Shown here: positions 29,457 through 37,340 of the stretch, piece after piece | Position numbering within the stretch: the stretch's first letter is position 1 | Layout of the letters: the number at the start of each line of letters is the position of its first letter | NCBI GenBank assembly: GCA_963712565.1 | Contig: CAVQIP010000018.1 | Coordinates: 1-64,000 of the forward strand | Length of the DNA: 64,000 bases | Source of the DNA: VAZQ01 sp963712565 | Lineage (GTDB): Bacteria > Pseudomonadota > Alphaproteobacteria > Rhizobiales > Xanthobacteraceae | Direction of reading: 5' to 3' | Notes under the pieces: model-generated | Told to the model about the DNA's origin: nothing | The model's input: only the letters and a program-made list of their open reading frames with translations | The model's database searches: none | Program-made: the position numbers and the translations under genes

Positions 29457-29604
29457 TGCAAGGCGCCCTATTGGTTAACCGCCCATCTCGGCGGCGAAGC
29501 CTATGGCATGACCCGCCCAGGAGGTCCATATCAAGCGCAGCCCGCCGCCATGGCTTTGCCGCATCGGCCGGCGATGCTGTTAAGACTTGCTTCGGAGCAG
29601 CCCC

Positions 29605-30396
29605 ATGTGCCGCTGGATTGCCTATCGCGGCGAAACCATCCCGCTGGAACAATACGTGACCGCCCCCGCCCATTCGCTGGTGGTGCAGAGCCAGCGGGCG
29701 CTGGAATTGACCGCCGCCACCAACGGCGACGGCTTCGGCATGGGCTGGTACGGCGAGCATGCCGAGCCCGGTCTTTATCGCGAGGTGCGGCCGGCCTGGT
29801 CCGACGAGAATTTGCGCTACCTCTGCCGCCACATCCGCTCGCACCTCTATTTCGCGCATGTGCGCGCCTCGACCGGCACACCGATCACGCGGCCGAACTG
29901 CCACCCCTTCGCCTGCGGGCGCTGGCTGTTCATGCACAACGGCTTGATCGGCAACTGGTCGCGGCTGCGCCGCAAGGTCGAGGCGCTGATCCCCGACGAG
30001 GTCTACGGATCGCGCATCGGCACCACCGATTCGGAGGCGGTGTTCCTCGCCATTCTCGGCGCCGGCGGCGACAAGGATCCGCTCGGGGCGACCGCGCGCG
30101 TGCTCGCGACCATCACCGACATGGTCAGCAGCAAGGGGTACAAGGAGCCGCTGCGCTTCACCGCGGCGCTCGCCAACGGCCGCGACCTCTACGCCTTCCG
30201 CTACTCCGCCAACGACACCGCCAACTCGCTCTATTACCGGGAGTCCGGCGGCAACGTGGTGGTGGTGTCGGAGCCGCTCGACGCCGAGCGCGCGCACTGG
30301 AAGCCGGTGCCGCCCGGCCATGCGATCGTGGCGCGCGACGGCGAGCGGGTCGCGCTCGAGCCGTTCCTCGCGGCGCAGCGGGTGGCGGCGGAGTAA
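29605..30396 (+). CDS. Class II glutamine amidotransferase (YafJ/EgtC-like)
   Basis: From the ATG at 29605 the protein is 263 residues and starts MCRWIAYRG, putting the nucleophile Cys at position 2 after Met removal as in Ntn-type amidotransferases. NGDGFGMGWYG, FAHVRASTG, CHPFACGRWLFMHNG and GTTDSEAVF are the glutamine-site motifs. The family liberates ammonia from glutamine or acts as an amidohydrolase on gamma-glutamyl compounds; no ergothioneine genes are nearby. It stands alone, divergent from the glycosyltransferase gene and followed by lepA. Confidence 0.88.
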   Translation: MCRWIAYRGETIPLEQYVTAPAHSLVVQSQRALELTAATNGDGFGMGWYGEHAEPGLYREVRPAWSDENLRYLCRHIRSHLYFAHVRASTGTPITRPNCHPFACGRWLFMHNGLIGNWSRLRRKVEALIPDEVYGSRIGTTDSEAVFLAILGAGGDKDPLGATARVLATITDMVSSKGYKEPLRFTAALANGRDLYAFRYSANDTANSLYYRESGGNVVVVSEPLDAERAHWKPVPPGHAIVARDGERVALEPFLAAQRVAAE

Positions 30397-30566
30397 ACCT
30401 TTCCGCGCCGGAGCCAGTACGTAGCGCTTAGCTGGGGTCGAGCGACTACGCGCGACCCGGGCGTGCGCGAACAGCGTCGGGTCTCGCGAAGCCGCTCGAC
30501 CCACCCTACATGCCGCTCCATGCTACGAGCTTGCCGCTTGCCAACCCGAGTGCTAATCCGCGCGCC

Positions 30567-32369
30567 ATGAACGCGGCCATCGACAACATCCGCAACTTCG
30601 CCATCATCGCCCATATCGACCACGGCAAGTCGACCTTGGCCGACCGGCTGATCCAGGCCACCGGCGGGCTCACCGAGCGCGAGATGGTGGAGCAGGTGCT
30701 CGACTCCATGGACATCGAGCGCGAGCGCGGCATCACCATCAAGGCGCAGACCGTGCGGCTCAACTACCGCGCGCGCGACGGCAAGGATTATGTGCTGAAC
30801 CTGATCGACACGCCGGGCCACGTCGATTTCGCCTACGAGGTCAACCGCTCGCTCGCCGCCTGCGAAGGCTCGCTGCTGGTGGTCGACGCCTCCCAGGGCG
30901 TCGAGGCGCAGACGCTCGCCAACGTCTATCAGGCGATCGACAACGATCACGAGGTCGTGCCCGTCCTCAACAAGGTCGACCTGCCGGCGGCCGAGCCCGA
31001 AAAGGTGAGGCAGCAGATCGAGGATGTGATCGGCCTCGACGCCTCGAACGCGATCCTGATCTCGGCCAAGACCGGCCTCAACGTTCCGGAGGTGCTGGAA
31101 GGCATCGTCACCCGCCTGCCGCCGCCCAAGGGCGACCGCGACGCCACCCTCAAGGCGCTGCTCGTCGACAGCTGGTACGACAGCTATCTCGGCGTCGTGG
31201 TGCTGCTGCGCATCGTCGACGGCGTGCTCAGCAAAGGCCAGCGCATCCGCATGATGGGCACCGGCGCTGCCTACGAGGTCGACCGCGTCGGTGTGTTCAC
31301 GCCGAAGATGGTGAATGTCGAGGAGCTCGGCCCCGGCGAGATCGGCTTCCTCACCGCCTCGATCAAGGAAGTGGCCGACACCCGCGTCGGCGACACCATC
31401 ACCGACGACCGCAAGCCGGTGCGCGAGGCGCTGCCCGGCTTCCGCCCGGCCATTCCGGTGGTGTTCTGCGGATTGTTCCCGGTCGACGCCGCCCAGTTCG
31501 AGGATTTGCGCGCGGCCATGGGCAAGCTTCGCCTCAACGACGCGAGCTTCACCTACGAGATGGAAACCTCGGCCGCGCTGGGCTTCGGCTTCCGTTGCGG
31601 CTTCCTGGGGCTGCTGCATCTCGAAATCATCCAGGAACGGCTCGAACGCGAGTTCAATCTCGACCTGATCGCGACCGCGCCGTCGGTGATCTACAAGATC
31701 ACGCTGACCAACGGCAAGCAGATCGAGATCCACAATCCGGTCGACATGCCGGATCCGGTACACGTGAAGGAGATGGAGGAGCCCTGGATCCGTGCGACCA
31801 TCCTCACGCCGGACGACTATCTCGGCAGCGTGCTCAAGCTCTGCCAGGACCGGCGCGGCTCCCAGGTCGAGCTGACCTATGTGGGCAACCGCGCGATGGT
31901 CAAGTACGACCTGCCGCTCAACGAGGTGGTGTTCGACTTCTACGATCGCCTGAAATCGGTGTCGAAAGGCTACGCCTCGTTCGACTACCACCTCACCGAC
32001 TTCAAGCCCGCCGACCTCGTGAAGATGCAAATCCTGGTCAACGGCGATCCGGTCGACGCGCTGGCCATGCTGGTTCATCGCACGCGCGCGGAGAGCCGCG
32101 GCCGCGCGATGGTGGAAAAACTCAAGGAGCTGATCCCGCCGCACATGTTCCAGGTGCCGATCCAGGCCGCGATCGGCGGCAAGATCATCGCGCGCGAGAC
32201 CGTGCGCGCCTTCCGCAAGGACGTGACCGCGAAATGCTACGGCGGCGACGTGACGCGCAAGCGCAAGCTCCTGGAGAAGCAGAAGGAAGGCAAGAAGCGC
32301 ATGCGCCAGTTCGGCAAGGTGGAAATCCCGCAGGAAGCGTTCATCGCCGCGCTCAAGGTCGACGTCTGA
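30567..32369 (+). CDS. lepA: Elongation factor 4 (LepA)
   Basis: The 600-residue GTPase starts MNAAIDNIRNFAIIAHIDHGKSTLADR. It has G2 RERGITIK, G3 DTPGHVDF, G4 NKVDLP, followed by the EF-G-like domains and the LepA-specific C-terminal domain ending KVEIPQEAFIAALKVDV. Length is exact for the family. It modulates translation or initiation-complex assembly under stress. An in-frame Met at 30510 would add a non-conserved leader and was not used. Confidence 0.97.
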   Translation: MNAAIDNIRNFAIIAHIDHGKSTLADRLIQATGGLTEREMVEQVLDSMDIERERGITIKAQTVRLNYRARDGKDYVLNLIDTPGHVDFAYEVNRSLAACEGSLLVVDASQGVEAQTLANVYQAIDNDHEVVPVLNKVDLPAAEPEKVRQQIEDVIGLDASNAILISAKTGLNVPEVLEGIVTRLPPPKGDRDATLKALLVDSWYDSYLGVVVLLRIVDGVLSKGQRIRMMGTGAAYEVDRVGVFTPKMVNVEELGPGEIGFLTASIKEVADTRVGDTITDDRKPVREALPGFRPAIPVVFCGLFPVDAAQFEDLRAAMGKLRLNDASFTYEMETSAALGFGFRCGFLGLLHLEIIQERLEREFNLDLIATAPSVIYKITLTNGKQIEIHNPVDMPDPVHVKEMEEPWIRATILTPDDYLGSVLKLCQDRRGSQVELTYVGNRAMVKYDLPLNEVVFDFYDRLKSVSKGYASFDYHLTDFKPADLVKMQILVNGDPVDALAMLVHRTRAESRGRAMVEKLKELIPPHMFQVPIQAAIGGKIIARETVRAFRKDVTAKCYGGDVTRKRKLLEKQKEGKKRMRQFGKVEIPQEAFIAALKVDV

Positions 32370-32393
32370 CGCTCGGCATCCGGCCGGCCCGGT

Positions 32394-32906
32394 TCACGCC
32401 GCCCCTCCCCGCTCGATCTCGTCGTCCGGCATCACCACGAAGATCAGCACGGCGATGATGGTGATCAGGAACCGGAACGCGCTCGGCACCCCGTTCCACT
32501 GCTGCGACTGCCACATCCCGAACCATTCGCCCCCGATCGACATGAAGCCGACCTGCCACAGCAGGAAGCCGAGCGTGAGCCCGGCCACGGCAAATGTCTT
32601 CGCCCGGTTGAACGCGCGCGCATCGGCGCGCAACCGGCGCACGAGCAGGGCCGCGCCGATCCAGCACAGCACCGCGATCGCCGCCTCCGCCGCGATGATG
32701 GCGGCGTAGGCCGCGTGATGCAGCGCGGGACTGGTGATCGCCCGATATTTGATCGTCGAGAACGGAAAGATCGTATCCATCGACATCACGTGCTCGACGA
32801 AAACGAAGTTGGTGTTGTAGTCGGTCAGGTTGCCGAAGGTGACGAGGCTGGCGAACAACGCGACGGCGGCGACGGTTGCAGCCTTCGCTGCACGGACGAC
32901 GATCAT
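32394..32906 (-). CDS. DUF2165 small integral membrane protein
   Basis: From the ATG at 32906 (GTGGAG about eight bases upstream) the product is 170 residues with four likely membrane helices. The features NLTDYNTNFVFVEHVMSMDTIFP and FGMWQSQQWNGVPSAFRF are typical of the DUF2165 family. Function is unknown. It converges on lepA. Confidence 0.82.
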   Translation of the reverse strand: MIVVRAAKAATVAAVALFASLVTFGNLTDYNTNFVFVEHVMSMDTIFPFSTIKYRAITSPALHHAAYAAIIAAEAAIAVLCWIGAALLVRRLRADARAFNRAKTFAVAGLTLGFLLWQVGFMSIGGEWFGMWQSQQWNGVPSAFRFLITIIAVLIFVVMPDDEIERGGAA

Positions 32907-32964
32907 GGATATCTCCACCGCAGCGATGAACCGAAATCTCGTACCGCGGACAAGAATGCGCGGG

Positions 32965-33519
32965 CTACTTCGTAAACAGCGCCATCGCTTCGTCCGCCAG
33001 CACGCCGCCGGTGATCGAGATCGGGGCGAATGGCGCCCTGGCGGCGAGCTCGGCGCTCGTAATCATGATCTGATCGATCTTGGTAGCGAGCTGCGTCACC
33101 GACGCGGCAAACACCATGCGGCCGAAGTGACACCAAAGGATGGCGCCCATGCACATCGCACACGGCTCGCCCGAGGTATAAAGCGTGCTGCCGCGCAACG
33201 CGTCGGGGCCGTGGTCGGCAAGGCAGCGCCGGATTGCCACCATCTCGCCGTGCGCCGTGGGATCGCGGTCAGTGCGTCCCAGGTTGCGCCCGCGCGCAAT
33301 CACCGCGCCCTCCCGCACGATCACCGCGCCAAACGGAAAATCGCCCTGGCGGGCCTCATCGAGCGCCATGCGCATGAAACGCAGGTCATCCGCAGCGGTC
33401 ACCCCGCCGCGCTGCGCACGCGCAACCGCCGGCAGGACGGCGGTGCAGGCGAGTGCGGCAACGATCGAGCGGCGGTTGGGAAAATGCCGCGGGCAAGCAC
33501 AGCCGGTTTGGCAATTCAT
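32965..33519 (-). CDS. Exported nucleoside/guanine deaminase-like protein
   Basis: From the Met at 33519 (GGGAGG about eight bases upstream) the product is 184 residues. The N-terminus PNRRSIVAALACTAVLPAVARAQ looks like a twin-arginine or Sec-type signal with RR before the hydrophobic stretch. The rest is a cytidine-deaminase-fold enzyme with the zinc motifs PTAHGEMVAI (His and Glu) and GEPCAMCMGAI (two Cys), like TadA or guanine deaminases. Export of such an enzyme is uncommon. It is a separate transcription unit 59 bases upstream of the DUF2165 gene. Confidence 0.82.
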   Translation of the reverse strand: MNCQTGCACPRHFPNRRSIVAALACTAVLPAVARAQRGGVTAADDLRFMRMALDEARQGDFPFGAVIVREGAVIARGRNLGRTDRDPTAHGEMVAIRRCLADHGPDALRGSTLYTSGEPCAMCMGAILWCHFGRMVFAASVTQLATKIDQIMITSAELAARAPFAPISITGGVLADEAMALFTK

Positions 33520-33645
33520 GGTCGCAGCCTCCCTTCGAGCGGGCACGGTGGTGCATATCTCATCGTAATAGTAATCTCTTCGCATTCACGCCCGTAGCCT
33601 GCACATGACGGCTTGGTTTACAAGCCGCGCATCCGGAGATCTCCC

Positions 33646-34797
33646 TTGCAACCGATCAAATCCGTGCTGCTCGCAACCGTGCTGGTCGCCGGCACCGCCC
33701 TTGCGAGCAACAATTCGCGCGCCGACGACCTCGTGCTGAAAGAGGCCGCGTCCATGATGGGAACGGTGCTCTGGCTCAGCTCCGGCGCGCCCGGTCTCGT
33801 GCTGGCGGTGGTGCGCGGCGACGAAGCCCTCGTGCTCGGGTTCGGGGAAACGCGCCCGGGCAGCAAGGTCGAGCCCGACGGGCGTTCCATCCTGCGCATG
33901 GGATCGATCGCCAAGGTCATGGCCGGCCACGTGCTCGCGAGCATGGCCGCCGACGGCACGGTGAAGCTCACCGATGCGCTCGCCAAATATGCACCGCCCG
34001 GCGCCAAGGTGCCGGCATTCGCCGGCCGGCAGATCACCCTGCTCGATCTCGCAACCTATACCGCCGGCCTGCCGCGTGAACTTCCGGATGCGCCGGAGCC
34101 GCAACCCGGCCAGAATCCGTTCACGCGCTTCCAGGCCGACGCCTACTGGCGCTGGCTCGCGGGTGCGACGCTGCCTTATGCGCCGGGCTCGGGCGCCATG
34201 TACTCCAATCTCGGCTTCGGCCTGCTCGGCGAGGCGCTCGCGAAGGCCGGCGGCAAGCCTTATGCGATGCTGCTCAACGAGCGCGTGGCGCAACCGCTGA
34301 GCATGATCGACACCACGACCAAGCTTGCGGCGGCGCAGCAGCCGCGGGCGATGATCGGGCTCGACCTCGACGGCACGGAGGCCGCGCTGTGGGAAACACC
34401 GGCGGCGATGGATGCTTCAGGCAACGTCTTTACCACCGGCGACGACATGACGAAGTGGATGCGCTGGCACCTTGCCGCCAACGATGCCGCGGGTGCCGAG
34501 GTGCGCACGCTCGACCACGCCCCCTACCGCTGGCACGACGGCCTCAAGGCCGCGGTCGGCGTCGGCGGCAAGAACATGGACGGGCTCGGTCTCGGCTGGA
34601 CCATTTCACTGCCGAAAGAAAACCGCCCGCTGCTGATGACCAAGAGCGGAGGCATTGCTGGTTTCATGACTTACGTGGCGCTGGCGCCGACGCGCGGCGT
34701 CGGCGTGTTCATCGCCGTCAACCGCCTGAACTTTCCGATGTTCGAGGGACTCACCGGCGGCGTGCATGAGCTCGTCGCCGATTTGGCGCCGCGTTGA
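33646..34797 (+). CDS. AmpC/AmpH-like serine hydrolase, exported
   Basis: The TTG at 33646, behind GGAG, gives a 383-residue protein with a signal peptide (QPIKSVLLATVLVAGTALAS). The beta-lactamase/transpeptidase core has the S-x-x-K motif in RMGSIAKVMAG, the Y-x-N motif in MYSNLGFGLLG and KSGGIAGF in place of KTG. AmpH-type enzymes of this kind are D,D-carboxypeptidase/endopeptidases or esterases acting on peptidoglycan. True class C beta-lactamase activity is possible but not shown. It diverges from the deaminase gene. Confidence 0.85.
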   Translation: MQPIKSVLLATVLVAGTALASNNSRADDLVLKEAASMMGTVLWLSSGAPGLVLAVVRGDEALVLGFGETRPGSKVEPDGRSILRMGSIAKVMAGHVLASMAADGTVKLTDALAKYAPPGAKVPAFAGRQITLLDLATYTAGLPRELPDAPEPQPGQNPFTRFQADAYWRWLAGATLPYAPGSGAMYSNLGFGLLGEALAKAGGKPYAMLLNERVAQPLSMIDTTTKLAAAQQPRAMIGLDLDGTEAALWETPAAMDASGNVFTTGDDMTKWMRWHLAANDAAGAEVRTLDHAPYRWHDGLKAAVGVGGKNMDGLGLGWTISLPKENRPLLMTKSGGIAGFMTYVALAPTRGVGVFIAVNRLNFPMFEGLTGGVHELVADLAPR

Positions 34798-34891
34798 GGC
34801 CGCGGCCCCGCAAGGCGAGAGAGAGAGCTCCGGCTCAGCGGATCATGCTTCGCCGCGCCGCCATGAGCGCGCCGCTGGTCCCAATGAAAGA

Positions 34892-34914
34892 GCCCCCGGC
34901 CGGCGGCCGGGGGC
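34892..34914 (-). terminator. Rho-independent terminator of the PRC-barrel gene
   Basis: GCCCCCGGCC and GGCCGGGGGC form a perfect 10-bp stem with a three-base loop, and on the minus strand TCTTTC follows. It lies 28 bases after the stop of the PRC-barrel gene at 34942. Confidence 0.7.
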
Positions 34915-34941
34915 CCTCGGTGGCCTCCAGTTGATTTCGCG

Positions 34942-35334
34942 TCACGAGCCCCAATAGGGACTCACGCCATAATATCCGTAGACCTTCTGATCACGCGCGC
35001 GGTCGGACCAGTCCCAGCTCTCGTGCTTGGAATATTTCGGCGCGCCCTTGAGTTGCTGCTCGCTGACGTTGACCTCGTAGCCGTCGAGGCGGGTGTTGTA
35101 GGTGAGCAGCGACCAGGGCAGCGGATAGTAGTCCTCGCCGATGCCCAGAAAGCCGCCGAAGCTCATGACGGCGTAGGCGACCTTGCCGGTGAGCTTGTCG
35201 ATCATGACGCGCTCGATCGCGCCCACGCGGTCGCCGTTCGAGCGATAAACCGGGGTTCCTTCCACCTTGTCGCTGCCGATGAGGCTTGCGGTCTCGCGTT
35301 TATCCAGGGTCTTGCCTTGGGTAGTCACAGCCAT
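34942..35334 (-). CDS. PRC-barrel domain protein
   Basis: From the ATG at 35334 (GGGAG upstream) the product is 130 residues. KVEGTPVYRSNGDRVGAIERVMIDKLTGKVAYAVMSFGGFLGIGEDYYPLPWSLL is a complete PRC-barrel, with the L-T-G-K turn and the YPLPW strand. The C-terminus is Tyr/Trp-rich (DQKVYGYYGVSPYWGS). Such stand-alone proteins are common in rhizobia and often stress-induced. It is followed by a clear terminator. Confidence 0.88.
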   Translation of the reverse strand: MAVTTQGKTLDKRETASLIGSDKVEGTPVYRSNGDRVGAIERVMIDKLTGKVAYAVMSFGGFLGIGEDYYPLPWSLLTYNTRLDGYEVNVSEQQLKGAPKYSKHESWDWSDRARDQKVYGYYGVSPYWGS

Positions 35335-35517
35335 GATGTTCTCCCTTCTGAACGTGTTATCTGGGCCAACGGTTACCAGCGCGCTCGGTTCCGCGGTTCC
35401 ATCGCGGAACCGGAAATTCGCGCGCATTGCAGCGGCGCGCTCGGCCTGATGCGCTCACGCCGCAAACGATCGGCGCGGCGTGCAGGCGTTCGAAGCGCAA
35501 GGGGCGCAAGGAGTACG

Positions 35518-36111
35518 ATGACGTCGTCTGCCGCGTGCGAGCTCCTGACCATCGGCCATTCCAACCTGTCGGCCGACCGCTTCACGGCCTTGCTGCACGG
35601 CGCCGGCGTCACCGCGGTCGCCGACGTGCGCTCGGTGCCGTCCTCGCGCTGGTGTCCCTGGTTCTCGCGCAAGGCGCTGGCGGAGCGGCTCGCCAGCGAG
35701 GGCATCGCCTATCTTGCGCTGGGTGACGCGCTCGGCGGCCGCCCACGCGATCCCCGCCTCTACCGCGACGGCGTCGCCGACTACGAGGCCATGGCCGCGA
35801 CACCGGCGTTTCGCGCCGGCCTCGAGCGCGTGGTCGCGGAAACGGGGCGCCATCGCGTGTGCCTGCTGTGCGCCGAGCGCGAGCCGCTCGACTGCCATCG
35901 CTGCCTGCTGGTCGGCCGCGCGCTCGCCGCGCGCGGGCTGGCGCCCGGACATATCCGCGCCGACGGCGCGGTCGAGCCGCATGCGGCGACCGAGCGACGG
36001 CTGCTCGAACTCGCCGGCGCCGAAGCCGACCTGTTTCGCGACCCCGCCGCCCGCCTGGCCGACGCCTATCGCCGCCGCGCGCGCGCCATCGCGGCCCGTC
36101 GCAGAGCCTGA
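35518..36111 (+). CDS. DUF488 family protein
   Basis: The ATG at 35518, behind AAGGAG, opens a 197-residue protein. LLTIGHSNLSADRF, VADVRSVPSSRWCPWF and VCLLCAEREPLDCHRCLL are the three DUF488 signatures, the last with the C-x2-C...C-x2-C cysteines. The family's role is unknown. It is preceded by a ~180-base divergent region with the PRC-barrel gene. Confidence 0.88.
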   Translation: MTSSAACELLTIGHSNLSADRFTALLHGAGVTAVADVRSVPSSRWCPWFSRKALAERLASEGIAYLALGDALGGRPRDPRLYRDGVADYEAMAATPAFRAGLERVVAETGRHRVCLLCAEREPLDCHRCLLVGRALAARGLAPGHIRADGAVEPHAATERRLLELAGAEADLFRDPAARLADAYRRRARAIAARRRA

Positions 36112-36246
36112 ATCCGACCGTATTGCGCCTGCCGCAACTCATGCCGCAGTTTCGCCGGCACGGCATTGTAAGCGGGGATTCGACGCCGGATCGACCGATC
36201 CGAACTCCGCCGGGGGCGGCGCAACTCGCAATCGGATGCCACGGGC

Positions 36247-37218
36247 ATGGTCACGACGATGAAGGCGCCGACCGACGCCAGTTGGCGCGATGGCGCGTGG
36301 CGCGCCGCGCCATGGCTGTTCGCCGCGCTGGTGTTGGTGCCGCAGATCGCGGCCGCGCAGGACAAGGGCAGTGTCAATCCGAAGCCCCTGCCGCCGCTCG
36401 CCAAGCCCGACGATCCGGCGACGCCGGCCAAGGAACTGTTCGGCCGCAAGACCGCGCCGGCGAAGCTGGCGACGCGCACCATCGGCTTCTATTCCAAGGG
36501 CTGTCTCGCCGGCGGCATGGCGCTGCCGATCAACGGCACGACCTGGCAGGTGATGCGGCTTTCGCGCAACCGCAACTGGGGCCATCCGGAGTTGGTGCGG
36601 TTCCTCGAACGGCTGGCCGAGCAGGCGCCGCAAACCGGCTGGCGCGGGCTGCTCGTCGGCGACATGTCACAGCCCCGCGGCGGCCCGATGCTCACCGGCC
36701 ATGCCAGCCATCAGGTCGGTCTCGACGCCGATATCTGGCTCACGCCCATGCCCGACCGCGAGCTCACGCGCGCGGAGCGGGAAGAGATGTCGGCGACCAT
36801 GATCGTGCGGGAGGACCGCCTGGACGTCGACCCGCAGGTGTGGACGCCGGCGCATGTGAACCTGATCCGGGCCGCGGCCAAGGAACCCCAGGTCAACCGC
36901 ATCTTCGTGAACGCCGCGATCAAGAAAGCCTTGTGCCGCGACGCCGGCAACGACCGCCATTGGCTCGGCAAGGTGCAGCCGTGGTGGGGCCACGACTTTC
37001 ACTTCCATGTCCGGCTCAACTGTCCCGCCGGCAGCCCCGAATGCACGCCGCAGCCGCTGCGGCCGACGGAGGAGGGCTGCCACGGCAAGGAGCTCGATTA
37101 CTGGTTCACCGATGCGGTGCTGCACCCGAGGCCGCCGCCCGTGCCGCCGAAGCCGCGACCTCCGCTGCGCATGGCCGATCTGCCGGCCGCCTGCCGCCAG
37201 GTGCTGCTGGCGCCGTAG
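36247..37218 (+). CDS. mepA: Penicillin-insensitive murein endopeptidase
   Basis: This 323-residue exported LAS-type metallopeptidase cleaves peptide cross-links in peptidoglycan. A hydrophobic leader (APWLFAALVLVPQIAAAQ) precedes the domain. The zinc/catalytic residues lie in GHASHQVGLDADIW and WGHDFHFHVRLNCP. ALCRD and the C-rich segment CPAGSPECTPQ are typical of MepA. GTG/ATG start choices are open upstream, but the leader supports 36247 or the Met four codons later. Confidence 0.9.
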   Translation: MVTTMKAPTDASWRDGAWRAAPWLFAALVLVPQIAAAQDKGSVNPKPLPPLAKPDDPATPAKELFGRKTAPAKLATRTIGFYSKGCLAGGMALPINGTTWQVMRLSRNRNWGHPELVRFLERLAEQAPQTGWRGLLVGDMSQPRGGPMLTGHASHQVGLDADIWLTPMPDRELTRAEREEMSATMIVREDRLDVDPQVWTPAHVNLIRAAAKEPQVNRIFVNAAIKKALCRDAGNDRHWLGKVQPWWGHDFHFHVRLNCPAGSPECTPQPLRPTEEGCHGKELDYWFTDAVLHPRPPPVPPKPRPPLRMADLPAACRQVLLAP

Positions 37219-37340
37219 CCGCGGCTTGCGGCCCCGGGTGGCGCAGCAGAATTCGAGCGAGCCGCTGCGGCGCGCTCGCTTTTGGCTCCGGCACGGACTA
37301 AGTACTCGGCTGTCCCGAGCACCCCGCTGAGTCCGTGTCG

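Noticed and set aside
27946..30504. 852-residue minus-strand frame overlapping the glycosyltransferase and amidotransferase
   Set aside because: Out of frame with the glycosyltransferase and antisense to the amidotransferase; no motif except chance Arg/Ala richness.
30234..32144. Long minus-strand frame opposite lepA
   Set aside because: Shadow of lepA, which is complete and conserved.
33646..34797. Acquired beta-lactamase resistance gene
   Set aside because: The KSGG motif, TTG start and host-like composition fit a chromosomal AmpH-like peptidoglycan hydrolase rather than a mobile resistance gene.
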